Below, in pieces: positions 54,736 to 61,776 of a stretch of DNA of 64,000 bases. The position numbers and the translations under genes are program-made. Origin of the DNA: Chitinophaga polysaccharea (GTDB lineage Bacteria; Bacteroidota; Bacteroidia; Chitinophagales; Chitinophagaceae). The first letter of the stretch is position 1. The number at the start of each line of letters is the position of its first letter. The notes beneath the pieces are model-generated. The model was not told the DNA's origin. It ran no database searches and was given only the letters and a program-made list of their open reading frames with translations. Location of the stretch: positions 2,108,001-2,172,000 of the forward strand of contig NZ_CABFVU010000001.1 of assembly GCF_902150045.1 (NCBI RefSeq). The letters run 5' to 3'.

Positions 54736-55125
54736 ATGATTAATCCAGATTATAAGCATTCCGAGCTTACCGGAAAGATTATTGGTTGTGCGATGCAAGT
54801 ACATCGCATACTTGGATCAGGATTCCAGGAAGTAATTTACCAACGGGCATTAGCCATTGAAATGAGTGAAAATCAAATTCATTTTGTGAGAGAAAAAGAG
54901 ATTCCTTTATATTATAAAGGACAACATGTAGAAGGCAGAAGGGCCGATTTCATTGTAGAAGACGTTGTGGCTGTAGAGCTAAAGGCCTTAACAGTAACAG
55001 AACAAGTCCATTTATCCCAGATTAAAAGCTATCTCGAAGCATATAATGTAGAAACCGGATTACTTATTAACTTTGGCCGGCCAAGCCTCGACTTTAGAAG
55101 ATTAATCAACGGAAACTATAAATGA
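54736..55125 (+). CDS. GxxExxY family protein (PD-(D/E)XK-like)
   Basis: A 129-residue cytosolic protein. The family motif is G29-F-Q-E32-V-I-Y35. A PD-(D/E)XK nuclease pattern is visible: Asp71 in GRRADFIVED, and E81-L-K83 in VVAVELKAL, then a helix (EQVHLSQIKSYLEAY). Family length is about 125, so it is complete. The biochemical activity is not established, but the intact acidic/Lys triad suggests nuclease activity. It is enclosed by inverted arms of the dispersed repeat, and its codon use is AT-richer than the neighbours, which suggests independent origin. Its last codon overlaps the start of the CBM9 gene (ATGA, 55122-55125), so the two are translationally coupled. Confidence 0.92.
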   Translation: MINPDYKHSELTGKIIGCAMQVHRILGSGFQEVIYQRALAIEMSENQIHFVREKEIPLYYKGQHVEGRRADFIVEDVVAVELKALTVTEQVHLSQIKSYLEAYNVETGLLINFGRPSLDFRRLINGNYK

Positions 55126-56210
55126 AAAATTTTTCTTTCAATACACAAAAAAAAATCAGTGTAATCAGCGTAATCAGTTTAATCCTGAGTCAGACAATTT
55201 CCGCGCAAAGCGCGAAGCCGTTCAAAGGAACACCCCGGCATTACGTATGCCAGGAAACGAAAGATAAGGTGGTAATCGATGGCAAATTGGAAGAAGCCGC
55301 CTGGCAGCAAGCCTCATGGACCAACGATTTCCAGGATATTGAAGGCGATGCCAAACCAGCGCCCGCACTGCGTACCAGGGTGAAAATGATGTGGGATCAA
55401 CAGTATCTTTATATTGCAGCCACACTTCAGGAACCTCATATCTGGGGAACGCTGACAGATCATGATGCCATCATTTTCCGGGATAATGATTTTGAGGTGT
55501 TTATAGATCCCGAGGGAGATACCCACCAATATTACGAAATAGAGATCAACGCTTTAAATACCGTAATGGACCTTTTCATGGGAAAGCCGTACCGCAATAT
55601 GGGAGAGGCGCTGATAAACTGGGACACTAAAGGAATTATCACCGCCGTGCATATAAACGGTACCATTAATAACCCATTGGATACGGATAAAGAGTGGACA
55701 GTGGAAATGGCCATCCCTTTCAGTGCGCTTAGCTTTTTTAACAGAGAGCAGCGGCCACAGGAAAACACCCTTTGGCGGATCAATTTTTCCCGGGTGGAGT
55801 GGGATACCGATATTAAGAACGGAAAGTATGTAAAACTGAAGCGGCCAGAACACAACTGGGTATGGTCGCCACAGGGTATTGTGAATATGCATGCACCGGA
55901 ACGGTGGGGGTACCTGCTGTTTACCAGCAAGGCTAATACTGCTTTTCAATTACCCCCAACGGAGGAAGCCCGTCAATACCTCTGGCAGATATACAGCGCA
56001 CAACTGGAGTACAGGCAAGCCAACGGGCGGTATGCCAGCAATTTAAAAGCGCTGAAGATCCCTGAAAAACAAACAGGTCCTAACGGCCAGATATATACGC
56101 TGTCGATGGAAGGTATTTCGTTGCAATATAATGCCAGCGTTACCGGAAGCAATTTTAGCGGTTCTGTAAATATCAACCAGGAAGGTAAAGTATATAACAA
56201 TAGAAAATAA
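55122..56210 (+). CDS. Exported CBM9-like carbohydrate-binding protein
   Basis: A 362-residue protein. The signal peptide (about residues 1-29, KKISVISVISLILSQTISA) is encoded by the right arm of the repeat element: each 9-nt unit gives ISV/ISV/ISL and the core gives ILSQT. The mature part is a CBM9-type beta sandwich (about 45-275: VVIDGKLEEAAWQQASWT, RVKMMWDQQYLYIAATLQEP, FRDNDFEVFIDPEGDTHQYYEIEINALN, EWTVEMAIPFSALSF), followed by a short helical/beta tail (280-362). It binds glycans, possibly with enzymatic function in related proteins. It starts inside the GxxExxY gene (ATGA overlap) and lies 5 bp before the GHL10-like gene, so it is part of a glycan operon with the next gene. Confidence 0.85.
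   Translation: MKNFSFNTQKKISVISVISLILSQTISAQSAKPFKGTPRHYVCQETKDKVVIDGKLEEAAWQQASWTNDFQDIEGDAKPAPALRTRVKMMWDQQYLYIAATLQEPHIWGTLTDHDAIIFRDNDFEVFIDPEGDTHQYYEIEINALNTVMDLFMGKPYRNMGEALINWDTKGIITAVHINGTINNPLDTDKEWTVEMAIPFSALSFFNREQRPQENTLWRINFSRVEWDTDIKNGKYVKLKRPEHNWVWSPQGIVNMHAPERWGYLLFTSKANTAFQLPPTEEARQYLWQIYSAQLEYRQANGRYASNLKALKIPEKQTGPNGQIYTLSMEGISLQYNASVTGSNFSGSVNINQEGKVYNNRK
55154..55206 (-). repeat. Right arm of the dispersed repeat, inside the CBM9 gene
   Basis: On the minus strand: core TTGTCTGACTCAGGATTA (ending at plus 55197), then 9-nt units, then a T/A-rich tail toward GxxExxY. On the plus strand the units run in frame with the CBM9 gene and encode its signal peptide. The outer hairpin cgcgc-aaa-gcgcg (55202-55214) starts 4 nt past the core. 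Confidence 0.85.
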
Positions 56211-56215
56211 CGGCT

Positions 56216-57307
56216 ATGGATAAACGTCTTTTTATAAAATCATTGGGTATAGGTGGATTGGCATTGGTAAAACCACCATTGCCGGCCAGTGCCGCTGCAG
56301 TTGCTGAAAAAGCAGCACCCACACTGGAAAAAAATGCCGTGCAGCACCGGGTGTGGATTAACCCTAATCATAAAGATTCTGCGACCGTGTTGCAGGCAAG
56401 GTATGCCGCTTATAGTAAAGCAGGCATCACTGATATTATGTTTGAGGAAGACAGTCCCCTACATTTTAAAATGGCCAAAGCCAATGGCATCAAGGCTCAC
56501 CGCTGGATGTGGACCATGAACAGGGGAGAGAAAGATCTGCTGGCCAGTCACCCGGAATGGTATGCACAAAACCGCAAAGGTGAATCCTGTGCCAATCATC
56601 CCCCTTATGTAGATTACTACCGCTGGTTATGCCCCAGCAAACCGGAAGTGGTGAACTATTTGAAAAACCAGGTGGAGAAAATCCTTTCGCTGGATTATGT
56701 AGATGGCATTCACCTCGACTATGTACGTTTCTGTGATGTGATATTACCGGTTAATCTTTGGAGTAACTATGGCATTGACCAGTCGAAAGAATTACCGGAA
56801 TATGATTTCTGTTATTGCGGGCAATGCCGTAATGCGTATAAAGAAAAAAGCGGCGTAGATCCGCTGCAGATGGAGCATCCGGACCAAAGCCCTTCCTGGC
56901 GGAAGTTCCGATACGACCGGATCACCAACGTAGTAAGTAATCTTGCAGCGGTGGCCAGGCAACATAAAAAGCCTATTTCAGCAGCGGTGTTCCCCACACC
57001 CGAAATTGCTAAACGTATTGTTCGCCAGGACTGGACCAACTGGCCGCTGAACGCTGTTTGCCCGATGATCTATCACGGTTTTTATAAGGAAAATGTAAGC
57101 TGGATCGGAGACGCCGTAGCAGAAGGCGTGAAGGAATTACATGGGGCATTCCCGTTGTATGCCGGCTTGTATCTTCCCGACTTCCACGGCAATTATACTG
57201 ATCTCGGCGAAGCCGTGAAACTGGCCATAGAAAATGGAGCAGCAGGTGTTTCTATTTTTGGTGAAGTAACACCGGAAGTGTTGCGGGTGCTGGGTGAAAA
57301 TGCTTAG
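56216..57307 (+). CDS. Putative glycosidase (GHL10/DUF187-like TIM barrel)
   Basis: A 363-residue protein. The N-terminus (MDKRLFIKSLGIGGLALVKPPLPASA) looks like a short export signal, Tat-like without the full twin Arg. The body is a TIM-barrel with WINPNHKDSATVLQARYAAYSKAGITDI (about residues 43-70), HRWMWTMNRGEKDLLASHPEWYAQNRKG (about 95-122), the putative catalytic-strand region YVDGIHLDYVRFCD (about 161-174), and the final barrel segments GAAGVSIFGEVTPEVLRVLGE. It is similar to glycosyl-hydrolase-like family 10, which cleaves or binds glycans; the acids E/D in HLDYVRFCD are candidate catalytic residues. It is cotranscribed with the CBM9 gene (5-bp gap). Confidence 0.78.
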   Translation: MDKRLFIKSLGIGGLALVKPPLPASAAAVAEKAAPTLEKNAVQHRVWINPNHKDSATVLQARYAAYSKAGITDIMFEEDSPLHFKMAKANGIKAHRWMWTMNRGEKDLLASHPEWYAQNRKGESCANHPPYVDYYRWLCPSKPEVVNYLKNQVEKILSLDYVDGIHLDYVRFCDVILPVNLWSNYGIDQSKELPEYDFCYCGQCRNAYKEKSGVDPLQMEHPDQSPSWRKFRYDRITNVVSNLAAVARQHKKPISAAVFPTPEIAKRIVRQDWTNWPLNAVCPMIYHGFYKENVSWIGDAVAEGVKELHGAFPLYAGLYLPDFHGNYTDLGEAVKLAIENGAAGVSIFGEVTPEVLRVLGENA

Positions 57308-57316
57308 CATATTTGG

Positions 57317-57370
57317 AAAATATTTGGGGAGATAAAAGCAATTACCTGCTTATATCTCCCCAAATATTTT
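57317..57370. terminator. Strong hairpin between two converging glycan genes
   Basis: The 18-nt arms 57317-57334 and 57353-57370 (core atttggggagata / tatctccccaaat) pair perfectly; five more pairs (aagca/tgctt) follow inside. The plus-strand tail is TTTT AACC. It lies 10 bp after the GHL10-like stop and serves both converging genes. The centre ggggagat...tctcccc resembles the hairpin in the 19.7-kb element. Confidence 0.75.
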
Positions 57371-57430
57371 TAACCCACAGGAAGAAAAATTATTCGATTA
57401 TATCCCACTAATCTTTCAGATCCAAAGTGA

Positions 57431-57478
57431 TCAAACAAATCAGCATAATCCTGAGTCAGACAACATCCGCTTAAAGCG
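57431..57478 (-). repeat. Solo arm of the dispersed repeat at the GH92 stop
   Basis: On the minus strand: a 4-nt spacer, the core TTGTCTGACTCAGGATTA (ending at plus 57446-57463), then one CTGATT unit and tttgtttga. A small hairpin cgct-taa-agcg (57468-57478), whose loop is the GH92 stop codon, lies 4 nt outside the core. There is no facing arm nearby. 21 nt (atcaaacaaatcagcataatc) are shared with the 61.5-kb copy. Confidence 0.8.
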
Positions 57479-59759
57479 CATTCGACGGCCTGTCAGCAAC
57501 CGCTTTACCAAAATTGAGATTGGGTTTGCTACCCATTTTCACTACCAGCGTTCCACCCTTCACCACGTCCTGATGGGTAATGAAACTTTTCGTATATGGC
57601 TTACCGTTGAGCGTAGCGCTTTGGATGTAGATATTTTCTGCGCTGTTATCAATAGCCTGAACAGTGAAGGTTTTACCTGTACCGAGTTTAATCGATGCCT
57701 TGTCGAACAGCGGGCTGCCTAATACATATATGCCGCTGGCGGAGTTTTCGGGATAGAAGCCAAGCGAGGAGAATACGTACCAGGAAGACATAGCCCCGCA
57801 ATCTTCATTACCAGCAAGACCTTCCGGCTGATCAAAGTAGAACTCTTTCATTACCTGTCTTACTTTCTCTGCGGTTTTCCATTGATAGCCGGAGAAAGCG
57901 TACATATAGGTAACGTGATGACTCGGTTCATTACCATGCGCATACATACCAATAAGACCGGAGATATCGCTGGAGGCTTCGGCTCCCATATCGCCTTTTG
58001 CAGTAAAGAGGCTATCGAGCTTACGGGTAAATGCATCGTCGCCGCCCATTAGCTGGATCAGGCCTTCCACATCCTGTGGCACCAGCCAGGTGTATTGCCA
58101 ACCGTTACCTTCCGTGAAATCACCTTTTTCATGGATGGAGTTAAACGGATCGTAAGGTGTTTTGAAGCTGCCATCGCTCATGCGCGGACGCACAAAGCGG
58201 ATAGTGCTGTCGAAATAGTTACGGTAATAAGCCGCGCGTTTTTTATAGTATTCGAAATCGGCTGTTTTGCCCAGTTTCTTTGCCATGGCTGCAATACACC
58301 AGTCGTCGATAGCATATTCCATTGCTTTGGAAACGGATTCATATTCCTTATCTGCGGGAATATAACCCAGTTCCTTTACGTATTTCAGCCCGAGGTCGTC
58401 GCGGTTGGCAGTTACTTTCATGGCTTCGAATGCTTCTTCTGCGTTGAATCCTTTAAATCCTTTCAGGTATGCATCCACAATAGGAGGCACTGCATGGTAG
58501 CCCACCATACAGTTGGTTTCGTTACCCATAAGCGGCCATACCGGTAATTTTCCCTGTTGTTTATGAATGGCCAGCATTGAGTTCACAAAGCTGTTCACCT
58601 TTTCAGGATGCAGGATAGTAGCGAGAGGTGCGCAGGAGCGATAGATATCCCAGAGAGAAAATACGGAGTAGTTATCGAATCCGGGATTGGAATATCCTTT
58701 TTTATCAGTGCCGCGGTAGCTGCCGTCATGGTCGTTAAACAGGGCAGGATCGATCATGGTATGATACATGGCCGTATAAAATACGCGGCGGGCGGCTTCA
58801 TCTTTTGTTTCAATACTTACCTTAGACAATTCCTTGTCCCATTTGGCATTGGCGCTGTTGATGGTTTTGATAAAATCCCAGCCTGGAATTTCAGCTTTGA
58901 TATTAGCCAGGGCATTTTCGCTGCTCACCGGGGAGATGCCTACTTTCAGCATCACCTGTCCGGGCGATTTATCGAATACGATCACGCCCTTTGCTTCTTT
59001 CGATTTTACTTCTTTCCCGTTTTGTTTATTATCTCCGTCAAATACCTGGAATTGCTTTACCGGTACATTGGATTTAATGGCAAACCAAAGACGCTGGTCT
59101 ACCGCCCAGCCTTTGGAGTAGCGGTAGCCTTCAAGAGTATATTCATCTACCTGGCGGATAAATGTTTCTACCGGCGCATCCCATCCTATACCTTCTTTGA
59201 GGTCGATGATGATGTTAGCCTGTTGATCTTTTGGAAAGGTGTATTTATGAAAAGCCACTCTTTCTGAAGCGGTTAGTTCAGCTTTGATGTTGTAATCATC
59301 CAGCTGAACTGCATAGTAGCCGGGGCGTGCGGTTTCCCGGTCGTGTGAATAGTGGGAGCCGTATCCTGAAGTTGGATTCTCCTGTGTGCCGCGGTTGGTT
59401 CTAACGTTGCCGGTGTAGGGCATAATTAGCACATCGCCCAGGTCGCCGATACCGGTTCCGCTGAGGTGCATCTGGGAGAAGCCTATTAAAACGCTGTCTG
59501 AATAGTGATATCCTGAGCACCAATCCCAACCTTTTACAATATTAGTAGGGCCGGTTTGTACTGCGCCGTAAGGAACGCTGGCGCCAACAAATACGTGCCC
59601 GTGCCCCCCGGAGCCGATATAAGGATCTACCGAAGCAACTGATTTACTTTCAACAAAGCCTGGCAATGGTGCTGATTTTCTCTGTGCATTTGCCTGAATG
59701 CCGTGAAACAGCATCGCAGATAACGCAAATGCGCTACCTATCTTGAATCCCGTGTTCAT
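57471..59759 (-). CDS. GH92 family alpha-1,2-mannosidase-type glycosidase
   Basis: A 762-residue exported enzyme from ATG 59759 (MNTGFKIGSAFALSAMLFHGIQANAQ signal). GH92 landmarks: VDPYIGSGGHGHVFVGASVPYGAVQTGP (about residues 43-70), GWDWCSGYHYSDSVLIGFSQMHLSGTG (about 76-102), the Ca2+-site and catalytic region EGNGWQYTWLVPQDVEGLI (about 538-556), and GNEPSHHVTYMYAF with LAGNEDCGAMSSWYVFSSLGFYP (about 605-665). The family removes terminal mannose from N-glycans or mannans with inversion. It is convergent with the CBM9/GHL10 genes and a repeat arm abuts its stop codon. Whether it acts in the periplasm or on the surface is not shown by the sequence. Confidence 0.95.
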   Translation of the reverse strand: MNTGFKIGSAFALSAMLFHGIQANAQRKSAPLPGFVESKSVASVDPYIGSGGHGHVFVGASVPYGAVQTGPTNIVKGWDWCSGYHYSDSVLIGFSQMHLSGTGIGDLGDVLIMPYTGNVRTNRGTQENPTSGYGSHYSHDRETARPGYYAVQLDDYNIKAELTASERVAFHKYTFPKDQQANIIIDLKEGIGWDAPVETFIRQVDEYTLEGYRYSKGWAVDQRLWFAIKSNVPVKQFQVFDGDNKQNGKEVKSKEAKGVIVFDKSPGQVMLKVGISPVSSENALANIKAEIPGWDFIKTINSANAKWDKELSKVSIETKDEAARRVFYTAMYHTMIDPALFNDHDGSYRGTDKKGYSNPGFDNYSVFSLWDIYRSCAPLATILHPEKVNSFVNSMLAIHKQQGKLPVWPLMGNETNCMVGYHAVPPIVDAYLKGFKGFNAEEAFEAMKVTANRDDLGLKYVKELGYIPADKEYESVSKAMEYAIDDWCIAAMAKKLGKTADFEYYKKRAAYYRNYFDSTIRFVRPRMSDGSFKTPYDPFNSIHEKGDFTEGNGWQYTWLVPQDVEGLIQLMGGDDAFTRKLDSLFTAKGDMGAEASSDISGLIGMYAHGNEPSHHVTYMYAFSGYQWKTAEKVRQVMKEFYFDQPEGLAGNEDCGAMSSWYVFSSLGFYPENSASGIYVLGSPLFDKASIKLGTGKTFTVQAIDNSAENIYIQSATLNGKPYTKSFITHQDVVKGGTLVVKMGSKPNLNFGKAVADRPSNAL

Positions 59760-59822
59760 AATCAAAAACCTTTAATAATCCGGCAATTTACGCCCGGATT
59801 ATTACTTTTTCAGTTAATTTTT

Positions 59823-61034
59823 TCACAATACGGCGGCGGGCTCCAGCTCCCTGACTGGCGCGGGAGAAGCATCATTTTTCAGCAAATATTTCCGGGTGTA
59901 GATATTGTAAGCGATCATGAGCCATAAAACCAGGCAGGGAAAGGCTTTCACGGCATATGGCATCGCTATGTTCCTCCTTACCCACGGCGTTACTACATCT
60001 GAATGGGAAAAGCTGATCAGGACAATGGCGAAAAACATAAATATGTTGTTCCACCTGGTATATGGCTGCATTACATACCAGATACATACTGCAGGTATGG
60101 CAATGATGTAGGTAGGCGATTCCGAGCTGGTGCTGAACAACACAGGGAACATCAGCGTAGAACAGAGTATGTACAGGCGGTAGCGGGAGTTATAACGGTC
60201 GCTCAGCCGGGTATATTGTAACAGGAAAAGCACTATTGCGGGAATGAGTACCACGTTATTACTCAGTCCCGGCAGATGAAATACCCTTTTAATAAAGCCT
60301 CCGGCAGATATATCCTGGAACAGGATATTGGCTCCTTCATTCAGTTCATTTTTGTGTACCAGTGCGGCATACCAATCAAAATAACATTGAATGATATATT
60401 GGGGAGAAGAGATGATCATGGGCAGTGCAAACATTACTGCGCCCCATAAAAACAGGCTGCCGATAAAGCGTTTGGGATTGGGACTGAAAAAGAAAAAGGC
60501 CAGTCCTACGATGCCGTAAAATTTTGTAAGGGTTCCCAAAACAATAAAGAAGGCCGCCCAAAGCTCTTTTCCTTTGATGATATGAGTAAAAGTGAGGATA
60601 ATAAAAGCGCCGATGAACTGGTTCATCTGGAACCAGCTGGCGGCTCCCATCAGTTCCATAGAACACAGCAACAGGATGATATTCTGCTGCATACGTGTGA
60701 GCGGCAATTGCCGGATGGCATAAAATAAAATAGCTGAGCCGGAGAGTGACCAGAGTACTGCACCCAGGTTGGTATTCAGCCCTGCAAACGGGGCAATGAC
60801 AATGCTGAATACCGGGCCATAAAGATTCACATCATAATAATCGGCCGGGTAGGGGATGTATAGCGGCTGCTGGTGTATGACGTGAAAAAATACGTCTTTA
60901 AATATGAGATAATTATTGATGTTATGCCGGGAGATCTCCAGGATGGCGCCAATAAAGGATAATCCAAACCATAAGCTCATGATCAGCCATTCCTTTTCTG
61001 CCAGGTAATTCAGCACTGTTCTTTTTTCACGCAT
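59823..61034 (-). CDS. GT87-like (DUF2029) membrane glycosyltransferase
   Basis: A 403-residue protein with about 9-10 membrane helices. The first periplasmic loop has the GT-C acidic/aromatic pattern DVFFHVIHQQPLYIPYPADYYDVNLYGPVFSIVIAPF (about residues 47-83), as in PIM mannosyltransferase-like GT87 proteins that use polyprenyl-phosphate sugars. Other landmarks are LWSLSGSAILFYAIRQLPLTRMQQNIILL and GALTKFYGIVGLAFFFFSPNPKRF. It adds a sugar to an envelope glycolipid or glycan; the sugar is unknown. It is divergent from nothing close: its stop is 60 bp downstream of the GH92 start, and both run on the minus strand, possibly one transcript. Confidence 0.82.
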   Translation of the reverse strand: MREKRTVLNYLAEKEWLIMSLWFGLSFIGAILEISRHNINNYLIFKDVFFHVIHQQPLYIPYPADYYDVNLYGPVFSIVIAPFAGLNTNLGAVLWSLSGSAILFYAIRQLPLTRMQQNIILLLCSMELMGAASWFQMNQFIGAFIILTFTHIIKGKELWAAFFIVLGTLTKFYGIVGLAFFFFSPNPKRFIGSLFLWGAVMFALPMIISSPQYIIQCYFDWYAALVHKNELNEGANILFQDISAGGFIKRVFHLPGLSNNVVLIPAIVLFLLQYTRLSDRYNSRYRLYILCSTLMFPVLFSTSSESPTYIIAIPAVCIWYVMQPYTRWNNIFMFFAIVLISFSHSDVVTPWVRRNIAMPYAVKAFPCLVLWLMIAYNIYTRKYLLKNDASPAPVRELEPAAVL

Positions 61035-61147
61035 ATCGATAAATGCTAATTAAATAAAGCCCCAATACGCTGGTATAACGCGGCTGTGTAGCGTATCCCT
61101 CTATTAATCAGGGAAGATTCAGGTGCTTTTATCCGTGAATCTATGGC

Positions 61148-61440
61148 AGGGGATTTTTCTACCGGAGATCAGAGATCCAGGTTATTTCTATGTGTATTGC
61201 GCACCAAAGGGGTAGTGGCTAAGATAATTGTAAGGGATTCTTCTACCTGAAGGATTATTTCTCTTTATTCTGTTTTTGTGCTTCAAAGGGGCAGCGACCC
61301 GAATAATTGCAAGGGACTCTTCTGTCTGAAGTAAAGCTCCAGGTTATTTCTATCTATCCCGTTTTCTGCTCCAAAAGGTCGGCGGGAAAAATAATTACAG
61401 GGGTTTCTTCCGGCTGAAATCAGAGTTCTAGCTGGTTTAG
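61148..61440. repeat. Degenerate tandem repeat, about 80-90 bp unit, 3.5 copies
   Basis: Units start at 61148, 61231, 61310 and 61399 (spacings 83, 79, 89 bp). Each opens with aggg(g/a)nttcttc.(a/g)cctga-like sequence, continues with ccaggttatttctat and ends with gctccaaaggggnagnggc..aaataattnca. Copies differ at many positions and have no common reading frame. Confidence 0.65.
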
Positions 61441-61471
61441 ACATCAACAGATAAACCACCTGCTATAATAA

Positions 61472-61535
61472 AATCAAACAAATCAGCATAATCATCATAA
61501 TCCTGCTCCAGGACAATTTACCCGCCGAAGGCGGG
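61472..61535 (-). repeat. Diverged arm of the dispersed repeat
   Basis: On the minus strand: TTGTCCTGGAGCAGGATTA (a changed core) followed by TGATGATTATGCTGATTTGTTTGATT. It shares 21 nt with the 57.4-kb arm. An outer hairpin cccgcc-gaa-ggcggg (61521-61535) lies 4 nt outside the core. Confidence 0.7.
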
Positions 61536-61565
61536 CCAGGACACTGCTGCAATATAGGCGCAGTA

Positions 61566-61673
61566 TTAACTCTCCGATGCCGCCCATTCTCTGGATTGTT
61601 CATTCACCGCGTACACAACGCCGGCAACGATCACACAACAAGCTACCAGTAAGGAAACGATCAGTAATAACAT
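61566..61673 (-). CDS. Possible 35-residue membrane peptide
   Basis: ATG 61673 to TAA 61566 encodes 35 residues: MLLLIVSLLVACCVIVAGVVYA, then VNEQSREWAASES. A single membrane span with an acidic C-tail. Unrecognised; no Shine-Dalgarno. The frame is short, so chance cannot be excluded, but the composition is plausible for a small subunit. Confidence 0.35.
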   Translation of the reverse strand: MLLLIVSLLVACCVIVAGVVYAVNEQSREWAASES

Positions 61674-61738
61674 AGCATTCCGGTTTATTCACATGAAAAT
61701 CAAAAATAACAAAATCCTTTTACACAATACACCTATGT

Positions 61739-61776
61739 GCTCATGAAGGCAATTTTCGTAAATTACCTTCATGAGC
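61739..61776 (+). promoter_or_regulatory. Stem covering the start codon of the ABC transporter
   Basis: 61739-61755 pairs with 61760-61776 at 16 of 17 positions, around a 4-nt loop (tcgt). Arm cores are gctcatgaagg and ccttcatgagc. The initiating ATG is 61771-61773, so the stem would hide it in mRNA; as DNA it could be an operator palindrome. Confidence 0.6.

Larger units (their letters stand above)
54549..55214. mobile_element. Candidate element: GxxExxY gene between inverted repeat arms
   Basis: A unit of about 665 bp: inverted arms 54549-54602 and 55154-55206 enclose the M13 terminator hairpin and the GxxExxY gene. The same arms enclose only a hairpin at 19.7-19.9 kb. An outer hairpin cgcgc-aaa-gcgcg (55202-55214) lies 4 nt outside the right-arm core. 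No transposase or integrase is encoded. Mobility is inferred from the repeated, gene-carrying versus empty forms; no target duplication is evident. Confidence 0.5.
61035..61565. other. Gene-free region with degenerate tandem repeats
   Basis: About 530 bp upstream of the GT87-like gene with no ORF. It holds an inverted 6-mer near 61068-61097, the degenerate tandem array 61148-61440, a solo arm of the dispersed repeat (61472-61535) and no -7 consensus. It may be an eroded gene or a repeat-derived stretch. Confidence 0.5.

Noticed and set aside
54549-55206. CRISPR-like array from the 9-nt units
   Set aside because: Units are contiguous without spacers, too short, and arranged as inverted arms; no cas genes are present.
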